A stretch of DNA of 64,000 bases from Blasia pusilla (GCA_050084515.1 CM114272.1:34224001-34288000), one strand, 5' to 3'; shown: positions 46,981 to 59,421, counted from the stretch's first letter. Notes: generated by a model from the letters alone, not told the origin. Made by a program: numbers and translations.

Positions 46981-47407
46981 AGTGATGTGACTTGAATGTC
47001 ATGTTCATAGGTTGTAAGATCAATAGGTGTGATAGATGAATTGGGCTCAGATTCCACGTTAACATCATCAAAGTCAAGTAGAATTGGGACAAGACGAGGA
47101 GTGTCATCAAAAAGTCCAGGTGGTATGAACTCACGGAGTTCCCCATTAGTATTTGCAAGCTTCATTCTTGTAATGAGATAGGAGGCCTTTGAAGAAGTGA
47201 GATCTATAACTAAATGCAGTAGTAAGTGAAACTCATGAATTAAAGTACCTAGTTGGTCTAATTTGATCCCTTTAGAGGATGTAGAGAAAAATATGTTAGC
47301 CTAAGATCTTGTAAGAGTTATCTATTTAAACCCAAAATTTTTGTGGCACATTGCCTCTAACACCAATTTCAACATTTTTGGTGGATTAAAACATTTTTGG
47401 GTTTCGG
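46981..47407. other. Unassigned stretch
   Basis: Short ORFs only (46959-47165 minus overlaps the LTR edge). No domain recognised. Confidence 0.3.
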
Positions 47408-48000
47408 ACTTCCTTGAAGTCATGCTTGCAAGTAAAATTAGGATTCAAGTCCATTTATATATGAGTTTGACATCATCCTCTTTTGCAACCAATCGAGTCT
47501 CTATCTCTCACCGACAACCATCATGATAGGATCTTAAAGATAAAAAGTTTAGAATTTTTTTAATAATGTTTATTTTGCTCGTTTCTTTGGATATCTCTAT
47601 GAGCAAATATCGGAAATTAATGTGGTTGAAGTCCTTGTAGACCTGTGAAAGCAATGTTTGCAGACACAAACTAAATGATCATAAGAAGATGTTGAAATAC
47701 TAAGTTCAAGTTCCCACTTCCTTGAAGTCATGCTTGCAAGTAAAATTAGGATTTTAGTCCATTTAAATGTGAACGTGGTATCATCCTCTTTTGCAACCAA
47801 TCGAGTCTCTATCTGTCATTGATGACCATCATAGTAGGATCTTGAAGATAAAATGCTCAAAATTTTGCTAATAGCATTTATTTTGCTAATTTCTTTGAAT
47901 GTCTCCATGAGCGAGGGCCCGAAATTGATGTGATTGAAGCTAGTCCTCATAAACCTGTGAAAGAAATATTTGCAGACAAAAACTAAATAATTCTACGAAT
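47408..48000. repeat. Tandem segmental duplication, period 308 bp
   Basis: ACTTCCTTGAAGTCATGCTT begins at 47408 and again at 47716. The ~300 bp after each match throughout (AAGTAAAATTAGGATT, CATCCTCTTTTGCAACCAAT, GAGTCTCTATCT, TTTATTTTGCT, TTTGCAGACA). Divergence is visible, so the duplication is not recent. No coding function. Confidence 0.85.
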
Positions 48001-50650
48001 TCTATGTAATGGTAGTGGAGCAAGATTGAATGCGCACTCTGCCAAGGTTTGTGCGTTGGTAAGCCGAATTGGAACTTAAGATCCAATTTGAAAGCATTCT
48101 CAACATAAACACTCATCTATAACAATCAGTTGCATCATTCTAAGCCATAAGTATGTATTAGATGATATATACATAGAGAGAAGATCTCATTGTACGTGTA
48201 TCACAAATGAAGAATGGACTATGGTAGCATCTAAATGAAGCCTAACAGCCGCTATTCTTGTTGTGGATGTTAGTAGAGAGAATTTGCCATCAACTTGCTA
48301 GAGTTGCAACGCGCTCGCGCTTCACACGCAACTTTGCGAATATCATAGTTGCAAAAATAAGAATTTAACTCGTATTAACCAACTCCTATATGGCTTGAAA
48401 GTCCTACTGAATTACACGCATATTATAGTTGCAATTAGCTCACACTTGGGAATGGACCCTCAAGTGCAAGATCCTCAAGTATCGATGTGGCAGTTATGAA
48501 ACAAATGAAGACAAAGGTTTCTGAATGGAGAAGAGTGATACTAAATCCGTCAATACACTTTTTTGTTTAGGATTGGATTTCTACCACTCATTTTAACCTT
48601 TTTCTCCATAACTCCCTCTTAATTCTTTCATCGCACTTGTCAAGTTTGTTCTCATGTTAATGTGTAGGGTAAGACATGCAACACATCGCAAAGGAGAAGT
48701 ACATCGTTTCGAGGTGGGACTTCCACCAACATTGTGTATATATAAACATAAGTCTTGTCTCCTAAGAAAATTTAGGGCATGAATAAAGGAAGATGGGTTC
48801 CCATAGAACCCATCATATCGCTCCAAATAGGATATCCAAATATTTTACAAAGTGATCCTTGTCTTATTACGGCCCCAACTTAAAGGCCTTAAATTTAAAT
48901 TGGTTCTCCCGAAGGTTTGTGGAGAACTACATATTTTCTGTAGAGACACTAGAGTGATCCAACGAATCCCTAAAGTGACGTGTATTTAAGGCCCACGTAG
49001 TGTCTCCCTTGGATTGAAGACTCTAGTTAGCGTCTCCCTGGTTTGTATTGAAGGCCTAAGTAGTGTCTCCTTGGAGTACTATACATAACCACAAAATTGG
49101 TCTCTAGGTTTGTATTGAAGACTAGACACAATTTTTTAAATTTATTTTTTATATTGTGGGTCTCTAGATTAAATCTCCCACTATGTTCCATCTTGCGGAA
49201 GGTCCTTCATTGCAATTTCCACTTTTTAACCTCCAAAATAGCTAGCCATACTTCTCCTAGTAAGAGTTAGCTTGTACATAAAACAATGTCATGCATACAA
49301 TACATTTGAGAGCGAAGAAACCGTTCGTAGGGAGATTGAATCGCGAGCGAAATAGTGCCCTCGAAGTAGTGTCCTCTCACGATCGTACGATCAAACTCCC
49401 CACACCGAAATACCATTTAAGTTTCTACGCTAAGTTTGCAAATAAGACTTTTTCTTATGTATGTGTACACTTACATTTTCATATTATTGTTTTCTTAAAT
49501 ATACCCCATCCCACTTTTGAGGCCGCCACGCCAGTTAAAAAATACTCCAAAGCCTAATAGGAAAATAGAACCGTAAGAGGGAAATCAACCCCATACAGAC
49601 AGTCCCGTAATACAATAAGACGCCCTTCTAGGCGTTTAGGGAAAGAGGTGGGGCGGAAAAGGTCACTGTCGGCCCATAGGTTGGGTGATCTTGAAGCGTC
49701 TCCTTATATCTATTTACGGGGGAGAAATGTGAAGCCTTGGGCGCTTTCACCGCCCGCAAACGCTGCGCACGCTCATCTCTTCAAACGCAATAATAGTGCG
49801 AAGCGTTCGTAGGACTCGCCGCTTTGCAGCCACAGCGATCGTGACTCACGAATTAGGATGCCCCAGAATCGCAGGAGCTTCATGCCTCGAGGTCGCGGCG
49901 ACACTCATTCCTGCGTCCAAAACAGTTTAGGATAAAGGTGCTAAACGCCCCGGTCCTTAACATAACGCCTGTTGTCCGTCGCAGAAAATGGGTCGGTGGG
50001 AAGTTTTTTATATCGATCCTTGCACAGTTTCGAGTGCAGCGACAATGAACAAGATATCTGTATCCTCGGTTTTTGTGATTGTATCTCGGTTTCAAGATGA
50101 AGGACAACCAAGACTTCCACGTAAAAAAGACATGTCTAGCTCGCAAATGCAGTGTCTAGATCACAAACGAGGTTTCAACACAGAAGTGATTCATCGTGTC
50201 TCGGTTTCAAGAGCACCCACTAAAATCAAGATAAGACCAGAATACACATGCCAAATCTCACTTCACACTGCACCCAGGGAAAAGACTTCCCAGCGGATAT
50301 CGTCGTGTCGAAAAGGTAAGTGGGAATGTCAACCTCGCCTCCTCCGCCAGTCATGATTACAGGCAAATTTATAATGCGTTGGTTTTCCAGACATGATCAT
50401 AGGCTCCTGTATAAATGGGTTGGTTTTTACAGGAGGAAAGGTTAAGCTCAAAAGCTTTAATGAGAGCGTTGACTCTATACGTGACAACTTAAGAAACTAA
50501 ATGAGTGGTTGAGTGGCAGCTTCGTGAATCACAGGTGTCTGCTGTAGAGCTCGAACTTGACGTCCTTTACTTTTCACTCATCTGTGGGGGCTACGCCGCA
50601 AGACCCAGATTGGCTGCAACGGTGGAAGCAATGTCCTTTTCTTTGACGAG
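48000..50650. other. Unassigned DNA
   Basis: Between 48.95 and 49.15 kb a short phrase (TGTATTGAAG..., GTGTCTCC) recurs three or four times. From about 49.6 kb the GC content rises. The ORFs at 49291-49557 and 49988-50356 (plus) have no recognised domain. Confidence 0.3.
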
Positions 50651-50657
50651 GAAATTG

Positions 50658-52312
50658 TTAGATTCGCAGAACAAAGCCAGGTAATGCCAAATCTGTGCTT
50701 TGGGGTTCTTTTTTCACTACATCGTGATTACCGAAAATACACATGAACTGCTTGACTCGAGAAAGGAGGACATTAGCTCGTTGCTTGTCCGATGCGAACT
50801 TGGAGAACCAATGGGCTACAACCAGAGTGATCAGCACAATTTCGCTCTGCTGCCCTTGGAATGAGTCCACATTATGGACCTCAGTCGCTAAGTCTTGGGA
50901 GGCCAGAAGCTCCGAGATGCGAGACCTCTGCGCCTCATAAAAAGTTAGAACCACGACTTCCTTCCGATGGATCCTCTCTAGCTGTTGGCACACGTTTACA
51001 ATAGCCTGTGCATCAGAAACATTGTGAATCGATGTACTGCCTTCTTCTGTCGTGGACACACCAGGAATGTCGACCCACAGCAACGGTTGCCGCACATCCT
51101 TCTTTCTGAGTCGGGAAGGAGCAGTTCTGAGGGTATTGTTGTACACTTCAGCTGACACGAAGTCACAAATTATGGGTGGCATTCGGTACTGGTCCCTCAG
51201 GAAGTTCACCTCGCAGCCCTGAGCTATGAGGTCGAACCTTGAGTTTTGGCTGCCCGAATGGAGTCAGTTGATGAGGATCGCCTACAACGCTCAAAGACGA
51301 GAGGTGTGGAAGACTCACCAGAGGATACACACAACTTCCCTCACCAGCTTGTGCGCACTCCTCGATGATCATCGAAGTCACCTCCCCATCCATCAAGCAG
51401 GACTTCAAGACAGAGCTACCAACCTGTGCAAGTGTACACACCACTATCATCACCTCCTGGTTGTCGTTCTGCTTTATCCACTCCCCCAGTCCCGCAAGGG
51501 ACTCCGCTGCAGATGCCTTCACCAGTGCCGATTTTGCCAAATTCGCAAACAGGCTCTCATGCCACTCGGTGTAGTAATATTCGCTGACCAGCAGCAGAAC
51601 TCCAGGAAGCCCATTTTCTACGAGGGTTTCGGCAAGGTGCCGTACACTAACATTTTGTTGGGCACTACATAACAGGACCTCTTTAGAGCTTAGGGTTTGG
51701 AGCCAAGCGGTAGCAACTGCAGAAATCAAATGAGTCTTTCCTGCTCCAGGTGGTCTAATTGTTGCAGACATAGGTGTACTGATGATACTGTACCATGCCT
51801 CCTTCTGACTTGAATCCAGTTCCTCAGAAATGGCTCCAAAGCACTCGGACTTCAATTCTGAAGGGTTTCTGGGAAATGCTGCCTTCCTCGTCTTGTTGCA
51901 CTTAGTGGTTTGGCAGTTGAGGACTCGAAGAAGTAGATGGGGACAAAGAACTGACTTACAGAGCAAGTCATAGAATGCATTTCGCTGCTGCTGGTGGTAC
52001 AAGTTAACAGGATTGTTGTGCACGATGATACTACTGATTGAGCTGATATCAATTGTTGCCACTGAGTCCTTTCCAGATGATTCTGGTGCAGAGTGATTCT
52101 CAGCATTGGGGTCATCTTCAGTTCGGACTAACAAAACGCTTCGGCCTGCCTTGCTCCGAGCATTGAAAATTGCAGGTGCTTGGCCATTATTGAACTGGAG
52201 TTCCACCTTAGCTCTCCCTAATACCCGAGAGCGGAAGCTGTGTTGTAGAAGACGCAGTGTCTTGCCTGAGGCGGTGGTACTTACATTCCCTGTTGTCTGC
52301 CATACCCATGGT
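50658..52312 (-). pseudogene. UPF1-like SF1 RNA/DNA helicase, frameshifted
   Basis: Two frames give one helicase of the AAA_11/AAA_12 (UPF1-like) type. The frame 52206-51163 (open upstream to about 52312) contains RPPGAGKTHL (Walker A; the usual leading Gly is Arg), MIIEECAQAGE (Walker B, where DEAxQ is usual) and VVGDPHQLTPF. The frame 51209-50658 contains NFLRDQYRMPPIICDF, EVVVLTFYEAQRSRIS, VHNVDSFQGQQSEIVLITLV and RANVLLSRVKQFMCIFG, the RecA2 motifs. They are joined near 51225 only by a frame change: the second frame reads FDLIAQGCE just where the first continues in a dead end, so an indel broke the gene. Substrate and role are unknown; N-terminal domains are not seen. It may be a host paralogue relic or a mobile-element gene. 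Confidence 0.7.
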
Positions 52313-53400
52313 CAACTTTTAGCCCCGTGGGATCATTCAAAGATGCATCAAGAGGCAATTCAGTACTATTCATATCTATCTTCCACTTTTTGCCAGCTAA
52401 TTGCAGTGACATGAAATCACAGAGGGTGTTCCTTACTATGATGAGCTCTTATGAGTGAGAATCTGTGGATCAAGTGTCAACGCCTCTTACACTAAAATGT
52501 CAGAGAAGAAGCAAGAGATCATCACGTAAATGAAGCATGGCATTCATGTTATGAATGCCCAGGCAAGAATTCACCGATTAATGGACATGTTTGCAGTTCT
52601 TGTGAAGAAAAAGGGATCCATACATAGCACAGGTTTGTTCTTGGTGGACTTAGTTTTATATTGTTTGGGAGAGCATCTGGAAGAGATCTCTAAGCAGCTC
52701 CTTGACTTGAAGTAGATGTGAGACTTCCTCTAAAGAAATATACCTCAAAGTCAATCTTTTCATTGCACCTATGTCATGCAGCATATTTGCATGCCGGAGG
52801 CGTCAGTGGTCAAATTACATATCACTTTTAATTGAAAAGATATAACAGAGCAGGGTTATACACACTGAGGTGGAATCCCAAGCAAGTACACCTACGTACA
52901 TGACATGAGATGAAAGCTTTGCAAGCAGCTTTCTAGCATAAGGGGGTTATTTCTGGTGCACATGAGTTGTATAGTTATACTCGTCCACTCACTACCATTG
53001 TCAAATTGCATGAAAACACTTCAATCTGAGACCCTTCTTAGTAGCATTTGTACTACGATCATGTCCAACAGAGGATAAGGACATCAGGCGCAGGTACTGC
53101 AACTCTTTGAAATTACGCCGGTTCTTTTCTGAATTGATGATACCTGTTCCAAAGATAATATGGCACAGGCCCAATTGCTCTTGGTGACTTCCTTCCCTAG
53201 TTTCTCGAGTAGTGAAATAGTTGGGAGCTGTAGCGGTAGCCGCATTATCCCGTGGAGGAGAGGTGCCGCTGTGGGGCTCGAGTGAGGAGCTTCGATGCTT
53301 GGACGATGAGCACTTGTAGAGGGCGTGGGGTGAGACGTTTGTACCAAAGCATGACAGGTCAGAGGAACCCAAGGTAGTAAGGAGTGCTACTTTCACACCC
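52313..53400. other. Spacer between helicase and methyltransferase relics
   Basis: Short ORFs only (for example 52530-52715 plus, 61 aa). No domain recognised. The two relics are transcribed away from each other across this spacer, so a shared promoter region is conceivable but unsupported. Confidence 0.3.
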
Positions 53401-54206
53401 TTGGACACCACACCCATTGTGTGGCGCATCCCAAAGGAGGGTATTCGAGTGTTGGATCTCTTTGGAGGGATCAACACTAGGATGGATGGTGTTTTGCAGG
53501 CAGGAGTGCGCGTGCAGAAGTATCTGTATGTGGAGCTTGATGAGGTTACGAGGCGCATTTTGCTACGATATGTGACACATTTACGCCTCCGTTTTCTTGA
53601 CTTGTTGTCTTCGTCCGCCGTATAGGGGTACCAAAGTTCCCTATCGAGGGACATTTCATTGTTGGGGATGCAGGACTTGGAGCGGGTAAGGACCATCGAT
53701 TCGGTCTCTGCTAGTTGGCCACGTCAGGGCAAGTCGAGTGCTAGATGAGGTAGCAGGTTAGCTGACAATGGGTCCATGTTGTTTTGGGAGATGATGAGGA
53801 TCTTGCAACACTTGTAGGAGCATCAATCTCGTTGTCCAACTTATATCCTAGAGAATATGCCAATTTTGGGCCATTCGAGGTCACAGATAGTGATGAGTGC
53901 ATATCAAGTACATGAATAGATGAGCCGAGTAGTGTTTTTGGATGCAGCAAGTAGGTTAACGGGCACATTGCTTGCATCTTTGGTGGACCAACTTGATACC
54001 ACATGAGGTGTTGTAGAGAACGTATGCGAGAGTGGAGCGCCCCTCCCATTTTTTGGTGGATTCTATTTTGGATTTTGGAGCCCAATGCCAATGAGCGAAA
54101 GCGGGCAATGGGATTTCCCGCAGGAGTGGTAGCAGTATCCTCACTATCACACTCATCACGACGACATATCCTGGGTTAGGCGATGGATCTGAACTGCTTG
54201 ACATAG
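53401..54206 (+). pseudogene. C5-cytosine DNA methyltransferase, dead
   Basis: C5 methyltransferases transfer methyl from S-adenosylmethionine to cytosine. Motifs appear in the canonical order: I (IRVLDLFGGINT at 53446-53481), IV (SWPRQGKSS; the catalytic Cys of PCQ is Arg, codon 53722-53724), VI (YILENMP; normally ENV), VIII (VFLDAAS then RAHCLHLWWTNLIPHEVL), IX (ANERKRAMGFPAG) and X (AMDLN). The first part stays in one frame from 53401 to about 53955 with stops at 53623, 53746, 53815 and 53917; two frameshifts follow, and another stop is at 54177. The canonical order excludes plant DRM enzymes (rearranged motifs), and no BAH or chromodomain is seen, so MET1 and CMT are unlikely. A retrotransposon-encoded type is an attractive but unproved alternative. 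Confidence 0.75.
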
Positions 54207-54880
54207 ATCATTACCTTAGGAGTGGCTGAGCAAAGTTGGATAAGGTTGTGATAGGTGATAAATTTTGCATTAGTGAGCACCATGGCTACCAAGACGGTTG
54301 AGGCAGTGGCTGGGGACGGGACCCGAGGAGATCGACATAGCAGAGATAATCAAGAGAGACATCCTTGGACTTCTTGGGATGTTTTGGAAGTACGTCGAGA
54401 GATTATAGCCACAACATTGAGCGTGGTTTCAGATACTACACATGGAGGAGATAAAGAGTTTGCAGGTGGCTGCAAGGGAGCATTTGATTCATGTTATTCG
54501 AGATGGGGTTACACCGATACCCGCACCTGAGAGTCGTAGCGTGGTCACAATGGAGACTTGGGGGCCACATAAGGGCCCTAAGTTGACAAGAGGAGAGGCC
54601 CGCACATTGAAAAAAGCCCCATCTCCACGGGGCTTTTTCAATGTGTATTTGGCGCGCAACCTGTTTGATGCATTGGCATTATATCATTATATTCGTAAGG
54701 GGAATATAAGGAGGTACTAACATTCCAATTGCTCAAGTCATATAAGTGATTTGAAAATCCAATGCGCTTAGCATATCAAGCGCACATCCAACTATTATCA
54801 TGCGCATCGAGCGAGGTTGTTAGAGGTCTCGCAGAGTTCATTTCGGACTACATTTCCAACTAGTAAGCCCTAGATTCTCG
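54207..54880. other. DNA between the methyltransferase relic and the tandem array
   Basis: Two open frames (54255-54530 and 54442-54720, plus) have gene-like composition (VAGDGTRGDRHSRDNQERHP; GPKLTRGEARTLKKAPSPRG) and might be the C-terminal extension of the same polyprotein, but no domain is recognised. Confidence 0.3.
54603..54645. repeat. 17-18-nt-arm hairpin
   Basis: CACATTGAAAAAAGCCCC (54603-54620) pairs with GGGGCTTTTTCAATGTG (54629-54645) with one extra A in the left arm; the loop is ATCTCCAC. It resembles a bacterial terminator but the context is eukaryotic; a chance or mobile-element palindrome is more likely. Confidence 0.8.
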
Positions 54881-57800
54881 TTCTCATTTCTAGCATTTGA
54901 GGGAGCAGTTCTTGCAATTTAATTTAGAATCTTCAGTTCCGTATGCCCTCGTTTAGGGCTCTATTCTCGTTTCTGGGACCAGAACCTGAGTTTCGATTGA
55001 TCCTCCTTTTCAATTCAAGAATTGGATCTATAGTTTTATTGGTGTAGTAGCCGGGAAAGAGGCCAGCGATTTGATTTGGGATGTACACTTTTGAATGATC
55101 CTCGTTTAATGCTCCAATCTTGTCTGTGAAATAGAAACCTCAGTTCTGATTGATCATCCTTCTTATTTCGAGAACAAGATCTATACTTTTGATGGGGACA
55201 AAGTTGGGAAAAAGGCCCACGATCTCATTTGGGAACTACGGTTCCCAATGCCCGCGTTTGAACTCACCTTTGGTTTATGGAATGGGAACCTGAGTTCCAA
55301 TCGTGAGGTAGCAAGGAAAGAGACATGCGATTTGATTGGGAAACTACAGTTCCAAAAGCCCTCATTTAGAGAGAGACTCTCGTCTCTGGAATCAAAACCT
55401 TAGTTCCGATTCATCCTCCTTCTCATTTCGAGAACTAGATCTATAGCTCCGACGGTGAGCAAGCCGGAAAGGAGGCCCGCAATCTCATCTAGGAACTACA
55501 ATTCTGAATGCCCCCGTTTTGACCCACTTCTCCTCTCTCGGACCGAACATGAGTTCCAATTTATCCTCCTTCTCATTTCGAGAACTAGATCTCTTTTTTC
55601 GATGGTGAGGAAGCTGAAAAGGAGGCCGACGATCTTATTTGGGAACTACTCCGTTCAGACCCACTTCTCGTCTCTCAAATAGGAACATGAGTTTTGATTC
55701 ATCCTCCTTCTCATTTTGAGAATAGGATCTCTAGTTCCAATGGTGAGGTAGCCAAGAAAGAGGCCCGCGATCTCATTTGGGAACTATAGTTTCAAAAGCC
55801 CTTGTTTCGGGAGGGACTCTTGTATGTGGAATTGGAACTTGAGTTCTTATTGATCCTCCTTCTCATTTTGAGAAGTGGATCTAGACTTCCGATGGTGAGC
55901 AAGCCGAGAAGGAGACCAGCGATCTCATCTGGAAACTACGATTTGATTTGGGAATTCTGACCCACTTCTAGTCTCAAATAGGCCTTGTTTTGATTCATCC
56001 TCCTTCTCATTTTGAGAATGGATCTCTAGAACCATAAAGCCAAGAAGGAGGCCCGATCTCATTTGGGAACTCCTCCTTCTCATTTTAGTGTCAAGAATCG
56101 GATCTAAGTTCTTAGCCTTATGCTCATTTTGATGGTCTAGACAAGTGAGGAAGGAAAGGCTCGCGATTTGATTTGGGAATTACAGCTAGTTCCAAAAGGC
56201 CTTGTTTAGGGAGGGACTCTCGTATGTGGAACCATAACCTGAGTTCTGATTCATCCTCCTTCTCATTTCGAGAATTGGATCTATAGCTCTGATGGTGAGC
56301 AAGTTGGGAAGGAGGCTCGAATCTCATTTGGGAACTACAATTCGAATGCCCCTATTCGGGGTCCGTTGTGGTTTCAAGAACCGGAACCTGAGGTCCAATT
56401 GATCCTCCTTCTCATTTCGAGAACAAGATCTAGACTTCGGATAGTGAGGTTGCAAGGAAAGAGGCCAGCAATTTTATTTGGGAACCACAGTTCTGAAATC
56501 CCTTGTTTAGGGAGGGACTCTCATGTCAAGAACTAGAACTTGAGTTGTGATTGATCCTCCTTCTCATTTTGAGAACAGGATCTAGACTTCCGATGGTGAG
56601 GTAGTAGGGAAAGAGGTCAGCGATTTGATTTGGGAACCACAATTCTGAAAGCCCTTTTTTAGGGAGGGACTCTCGTGTCAAGAACCGAAACGTGAGTTTC
56701 GATTGATCCTCCTTCTTATTTCGAGAATTGGATCTTTTGTTTTGATGGTGAGGAAGCCGTGAAAGAGGCCTGCAATCCCATTTGGGAACCATAGCTCTGA
56801 ATGCTCCTCTTCAAGCTTAGTTCTCGTCTTTGTAACCGGAACCTGAGTTCTGATTGCTCCTCCTTCTCATTTCCTCAACTAGATCTTTAGTTTCAATGGT
56901 AAGGAAGCTAGGAAAGAGGCCCTTGATCTCATTTGGGAACTACAGTTCTGAATGCCCCCATTGTGGCTTGGTTCTCGTCTCTAGGACCAAAACTTGAGTT
57001 CCGATTGATCCTCCTTCTCATTTCGAGAAGTGGATCTAGAGTTCCGATGGTGAAGTAGCAAGGAAAGAGGCCAACAATTTGATTTGGGAACTACTGTTTT
57101 GAAAGCCCTCGTTTAGGGAGGGACTCTCATCTCGCAAACCGGAACCTCAGTTCTGATTGATCCTACTTCCCATTTCGAGAACTAAATCTCTTGTTTTGAT
57201 GGTAAGGAAGTTGGGAAAGAGGCCCGTGATCCCATTTGGGAATCACAGCTTTGAGCGCTCCTATTTGGGCTCAGTTCTCGTCTCTCAAACCGGAACGTGA
57301 GTTCCAATTGATCCTCCATCCCATTTCAAGAATAGGATCTAGGCTTCCGATGGTGAGGTACAAAAGAAAGAGGTTGGGGATTTGATTTGGGAACTACAGT
57401 TTTGAAAGCCCTTGTTTAGGGAGGGATTCTAGTCTCTCGAGTCAAAACTTGAGTTTTGATTGAGCCTCCTTCTCATGTCGAGAAGTGGATCTATAGTTTT
57501 GATGGTAAGGAAGCCGGGAAAGAGGCCCGCGATCTCATTTGGGAACTACTATTCCAAAAGCTCCCATTCGGGCTCAGTTCTTGTTGTTGGAACCGGAACC
57601 AAAGTTTTCATTCATCCTCCTTCTCATTTCCAGAACTGGATCTCTAGTTCCGATGGTGAGGAAGCCAAGAAGCATGCGCGCGATCTCATTTGGGAATTAC
57701 AACTCTAAATGCCCCCATTCAGGCTCACTTGTCGTATCACAAACCGGAACCTGAATTCTGATTGATTATCCTTCTCATTTCGAGAACTAGATCTAGAGTT

Positions 57801-58800
57801 CCAATGGTGAGGTACCAAGGAAAGCGGCTAGCGATTTGATTTGGGAACTATAGTTCCGAAAGCCCTCGTTTAGGGAGGAGTATCATGTCAGGAACCAGAA
57901 CTTGAGTTTCGATTCATCCTCCTATTCATTTCAAGAACTAGATCTATAATTTCAATGGTCAGTAAGCCAAGAAGGAAGCCCTTGAGTATCAATTGGAACT
58001 ACAATTCCGAATGCCCCCGTTTGGGCTCAGTTCTCATCTCTTGAACTGGAACCTGAGTTTTGATTGATGCTCCTTCTCAGTTCGAGAAATGGATCTATTG
58101 TTCTAATGGTGAGGAAGCCAAGAAAGAGGCTCGCGATCCCATTTGGGAACCACACCTCTAAATGCTCCCGTTCAGGCTCAATTCTCGTCTGTCAAAACCG
58201 GAACCCGAGTTCCGATTGATCCTTCTTCTCATTTCCAGAACTGGATCTAGAGTTTTGATGGTGAGGAAGCCGAGAAGGAGGCGCCATCTCATTTGGGAAC
58301 TAGAGTTCTGAGAAAGGTTCCCTTTGGGCTCAATTCTGGCCTCTGGAACCGGAACAAGAGTTCTAATTCATCCTCCTTCTTATTTCAAGAATTGGATCTC
58401 TAGTTTTGATGTTGAGGAAGCCGGGAAGGAGGCTCGCGATCTCATTTGTGAACAGCAGTTCTGAAAGCTCCCATACGGGCTCAATTCTTGTCTCTAGAAC
58501 CGCAACCTGAGTTTTGATTCATCCTCCTTCTCATTTTGAGAACTAGATATCTAGTTCTCATGGTGAGGAAGCCGGGAAGGAGGCTTGCAATCTCATTTGG
58601 AAACTACGGCTCTGAACGCCCCCGTTCGGGCTTAGTTGTTGTGTTAGGAACCGAAACCTGAGTTTCGATTGATCCTCTTTCTCATGCCAAGAACTAGATC
58701 TATAGTTCCCATTGCAAGGTAGCAGGCAAAGAGGTGAGCCATTTGATTTGGGAACTCCATTTCTGAAAGCCCTCGTCTAGGGATCCGTTCATTTTTGGAT
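54880..58800. repeat. Tandem array, unit about 150 bp, roughly 26 copies
   Basis: The landmark TGATCCTCCTTCTCATTT recurs at about 55564, 55703, 55853, 56248, 56401, 56553, 57003, 57764 and on to 58673, mostly 145-155 bp apart. Each unit contains GGAACCTGAGTTCCGATT, CGAGAACTGGATCTAGAG, TTCCGATGGTGAGG, and GGGAACTACAGTTC. Two subtypes occur: A (GGTAGCAAGGAAAGAGGCCA, then AAGCCCTCGTTTAGGGAGGG) and B (GGAAGCCGGGAAAGAGGCCC, then ATGCCCCCGTTCGGGCTCAG). They alternate or cluster along the array. Units diverge by point changes and small indels. No convincing ORF spans it; open frames of 60-90 codons are by-products. GGAAC/GTTCC occurs about five times per unit. Confidence 0.9.
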
Positions 58801-59420
58801 TCAGGGTTATCAAACTGAACCTAGATCCATACTTTTGGTGCAATCGGATGTATATCTTTCACTGTAAGATGGGAGATGTCATCCAAAGTTGGATTTTTGG
58901 GTTCCCTTCGTGAAGGTATTTTGGTTGTTGTATTATTTCTAGATTTGCTTTGCATGTCAGAGTTTAGGGTTTGCAACTATACTTCCGATTGACACTCGTT
59001 CGCATTTCTTGTTGGATTAAGTTCTTATTCCTGGTAGTTCATCTATTTCTAGTGCAATTGGATGAATATTTTTGAATGGCAGGTGGAGATGTCATTTAGA
59101 GCTGGGATTCCTGAGTTGAATTCAATTCTCATTTCTTGAACTAGATGTAGAGTTCCAAAAATAGTTTAGGGAATGGGATTCAATTATCATTTTTTTTAAC
59201 TAGATCTATAGTTCCGATTCTTAGGTACTCTTGACCGAGGCGAGCTTGTTCTTTTGGAACTAGAGTTCCAATTCCTAATTGGGTTTGAATGAGTTTGCAT
59301 TTCTGGAACAAGAATGTCCAACAACTAGATCTTTAGTTCCAATTCTTATGTAGTCCCTGAAGAGGCTAGCGATGTCAGTGGGAACTATAGAATGTTAAAT
59401 TTGAGTCGAGTGAGGTTGTC
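58801..59420. repeat. Diverged outlying repeats of the tandem array
   Basis: Two further blocks share a longer unit: GTGCAATCGGATGTATATCT near 58838 and GTGCAATTGGATGAATATTT near 59051, both followed by GGAGATGTCAT. TTGAACTAGATGTAGAGTTCC-like pieces also recall the main array. This looks like the older edge of the array. Confidence 0.65.
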
Positions 59421-59421
59421 A

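Noticed and set aside
54603-54645. Rho-independent terminator
   Set aside because: The hairpin and T-run look right, but the window is plant nuclear DNA, where this mechanism does not operate.
54880-58800. CRISPR array
   Set aside because: Units are about 150 bp of continuous repeat without unique spacers, in a eukaryotic genome.
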